A program made the position numbers and the translations under genes. Below the pieces are notes generated by a model that saw only the letters and a program-made list of their open reading frames with translations, made no database searches and had not been told where the DNA came from. Of a stretch of DNA of 6,800 nt, positions 6,680-6,800 are shown in pieces. This DNA comes from an uncultured Porphyromonas sp. (GTDB lineage Bacteria > Bacteroidota > Bacteroidia > Bacteroidales > Porphyromonadaceae). Within the stretch, counting starts at the first letter, position 1, and each line of letters starts with the position of its first letter. The stretch is taken from NCBI GenBank assembly GCA_945965245.1, contig CAMFNC010000010.1, positions 1 to 6,800 of the forward strand. The letters are read 5' to 3'.

Positions 6680-6767
6680 ATTTTATGCACAAATCAATTT
6701 CAATTTATGCATAAATTGCGCGCGTTTTATACATAAAACAATTTCATTTTGTGCATAAAATTTATGC
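6680..6767. repeat. Four tandem 22-bp palindromic AT-rich repeats (iteron- or operator-like array)
   Basis: The units are 6680-6701, 6702-6723, 6724-6745 and 6746-6767, with no gap between them. Each starts with a dyad close to ATTTTATGCATAAA. Dyad centres are at 6687.5, 6709.5, 6731.5 and 6753.5, spaced exactly 22 bp, or close to two helical turns. The second dyad is a perfect 18-bp palindrome, CAATTTATGCATAAATTG (6701-6718). The third has arms GTTTTAT/ATAAAAC around AC (6724-6739). Units 1 and 3 also share the tail CAATTTCA (6695-6702, 6739-6746), 44 bp apart. Units 1 (6683-6691, plus) and 4 (6750-6758, minus) contain TTATGCACA, fitting the DnaA-box consensus TTWTNCACA. Partial copies out of phase lie at 6653-6660 (TTTTATGC) and 6761-6769 (TTTATGCAT). 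Confidence 0.75.
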
Positions 6768-6800
6768 ATCTATAAATCAAAAAGTGGCGTGTACTGAAAA

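Larger units (their letters stand above)
6416..6800. other. Non-coding, signal-rich intergenic region upstream of the minus-strand operon
   Basis: No credible coding frame is present on either strand. It is AT-rich apart from the CGCACCCT island and a CGTACGGCCG patch at 6628-6637. Besides the promoter, palindrome, terminator and 22-bp array listed separately, it holds a small hairpin, CATGT-TTTAG-ACATG (6561-6575), directly before the terminator stem. AATATTTG (6549-6556) is one base from the plus-strand -7 consensus and could start a very short transcript ending at the terminator. The next gene to the right is outside the window. Confidence 0.6.

Noticed and set aside
6680..6767. CRISPR array from the regularly spaced repeats
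   Set aside because: The units abut at 22 bp with no spacers, are themselves palindromic and diverge from each other, and no cas gene is nearby.

Overview
The window looks like chromosomal DNA of a Bacteroidota species, most likely order Bacteroidales. The reasons are the encoded families (a PiT phosphate transporter with a long helical tail, a DUF3160 exported protein, Cys-box lipoproteins), the near absence of Shine-Dalgarno sequences, A-rich leaders, and a perfect Bacteroides-type -7 element (TAnnTTTG) ahead of the sigma-factor gene. The genus cannot be fixed from the sequence. No tRNA, rRNA, transposase, CRISPR array or phage gene is visible.

Layout. (1) 1-1268, plus strand: the 3' part of a PiT-family phosphate permease, cut by the window edge and ending in a strong hairpin terminator (1291-1325). 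(2) 1350-1853, minus strand: a small ECF sigma factor convergent with the permease. Its promoter lies in the 145-bp gap (1854-1998) that it shares with (3) 1999-2496, plus strand, a DUF1232/YkvA-like small membrane protein. A 29-bp inverted repeat lies just before that start codon. (4) 2502-6415, minus strand: a probable three-gene operon, read from the right. It encodes a small lipoprotein with an EF-hand-like DxDxNGxxD loop, an 800-residue DUF3160 protein with an export signal, and a membrane-anchored or exported CapA-type metallophosphatase-fold protein. Spacings are 22 bp and then a short overlap, which suggests co-transcription and perhaps translational coupling. All three products should lie at or beyond the inner membrane, so this reads as an uncharacterised cell-envelope module. 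(5) 6416-6800: about 385 bp with no credible gene but dense in signals. It holds a candidate promoter for the operon, a 10-bp-spaced CGCACCCT repeat with a palindrome, an intrinsic-terminator-like hairpin on the plus strand with no gene before it, and an array of four palindromic AT-rich repeats.

The most unusual element is the last one. Four TTTTATGCATAAAA-like dyads have centres at 6687.5, 6709.5, 6731.5 and 6753.5, exactly 22 bp apart, with extra out-of-phase half-copies on both sides. Two units contain TTATGCACA, which fits the DnaA-box consensus TTWTNCACA, one on each strand. The array could be a helically phased operator array, an iteron-like cluster or a DnaA-box cluster. The sequence alone does not decide between these.
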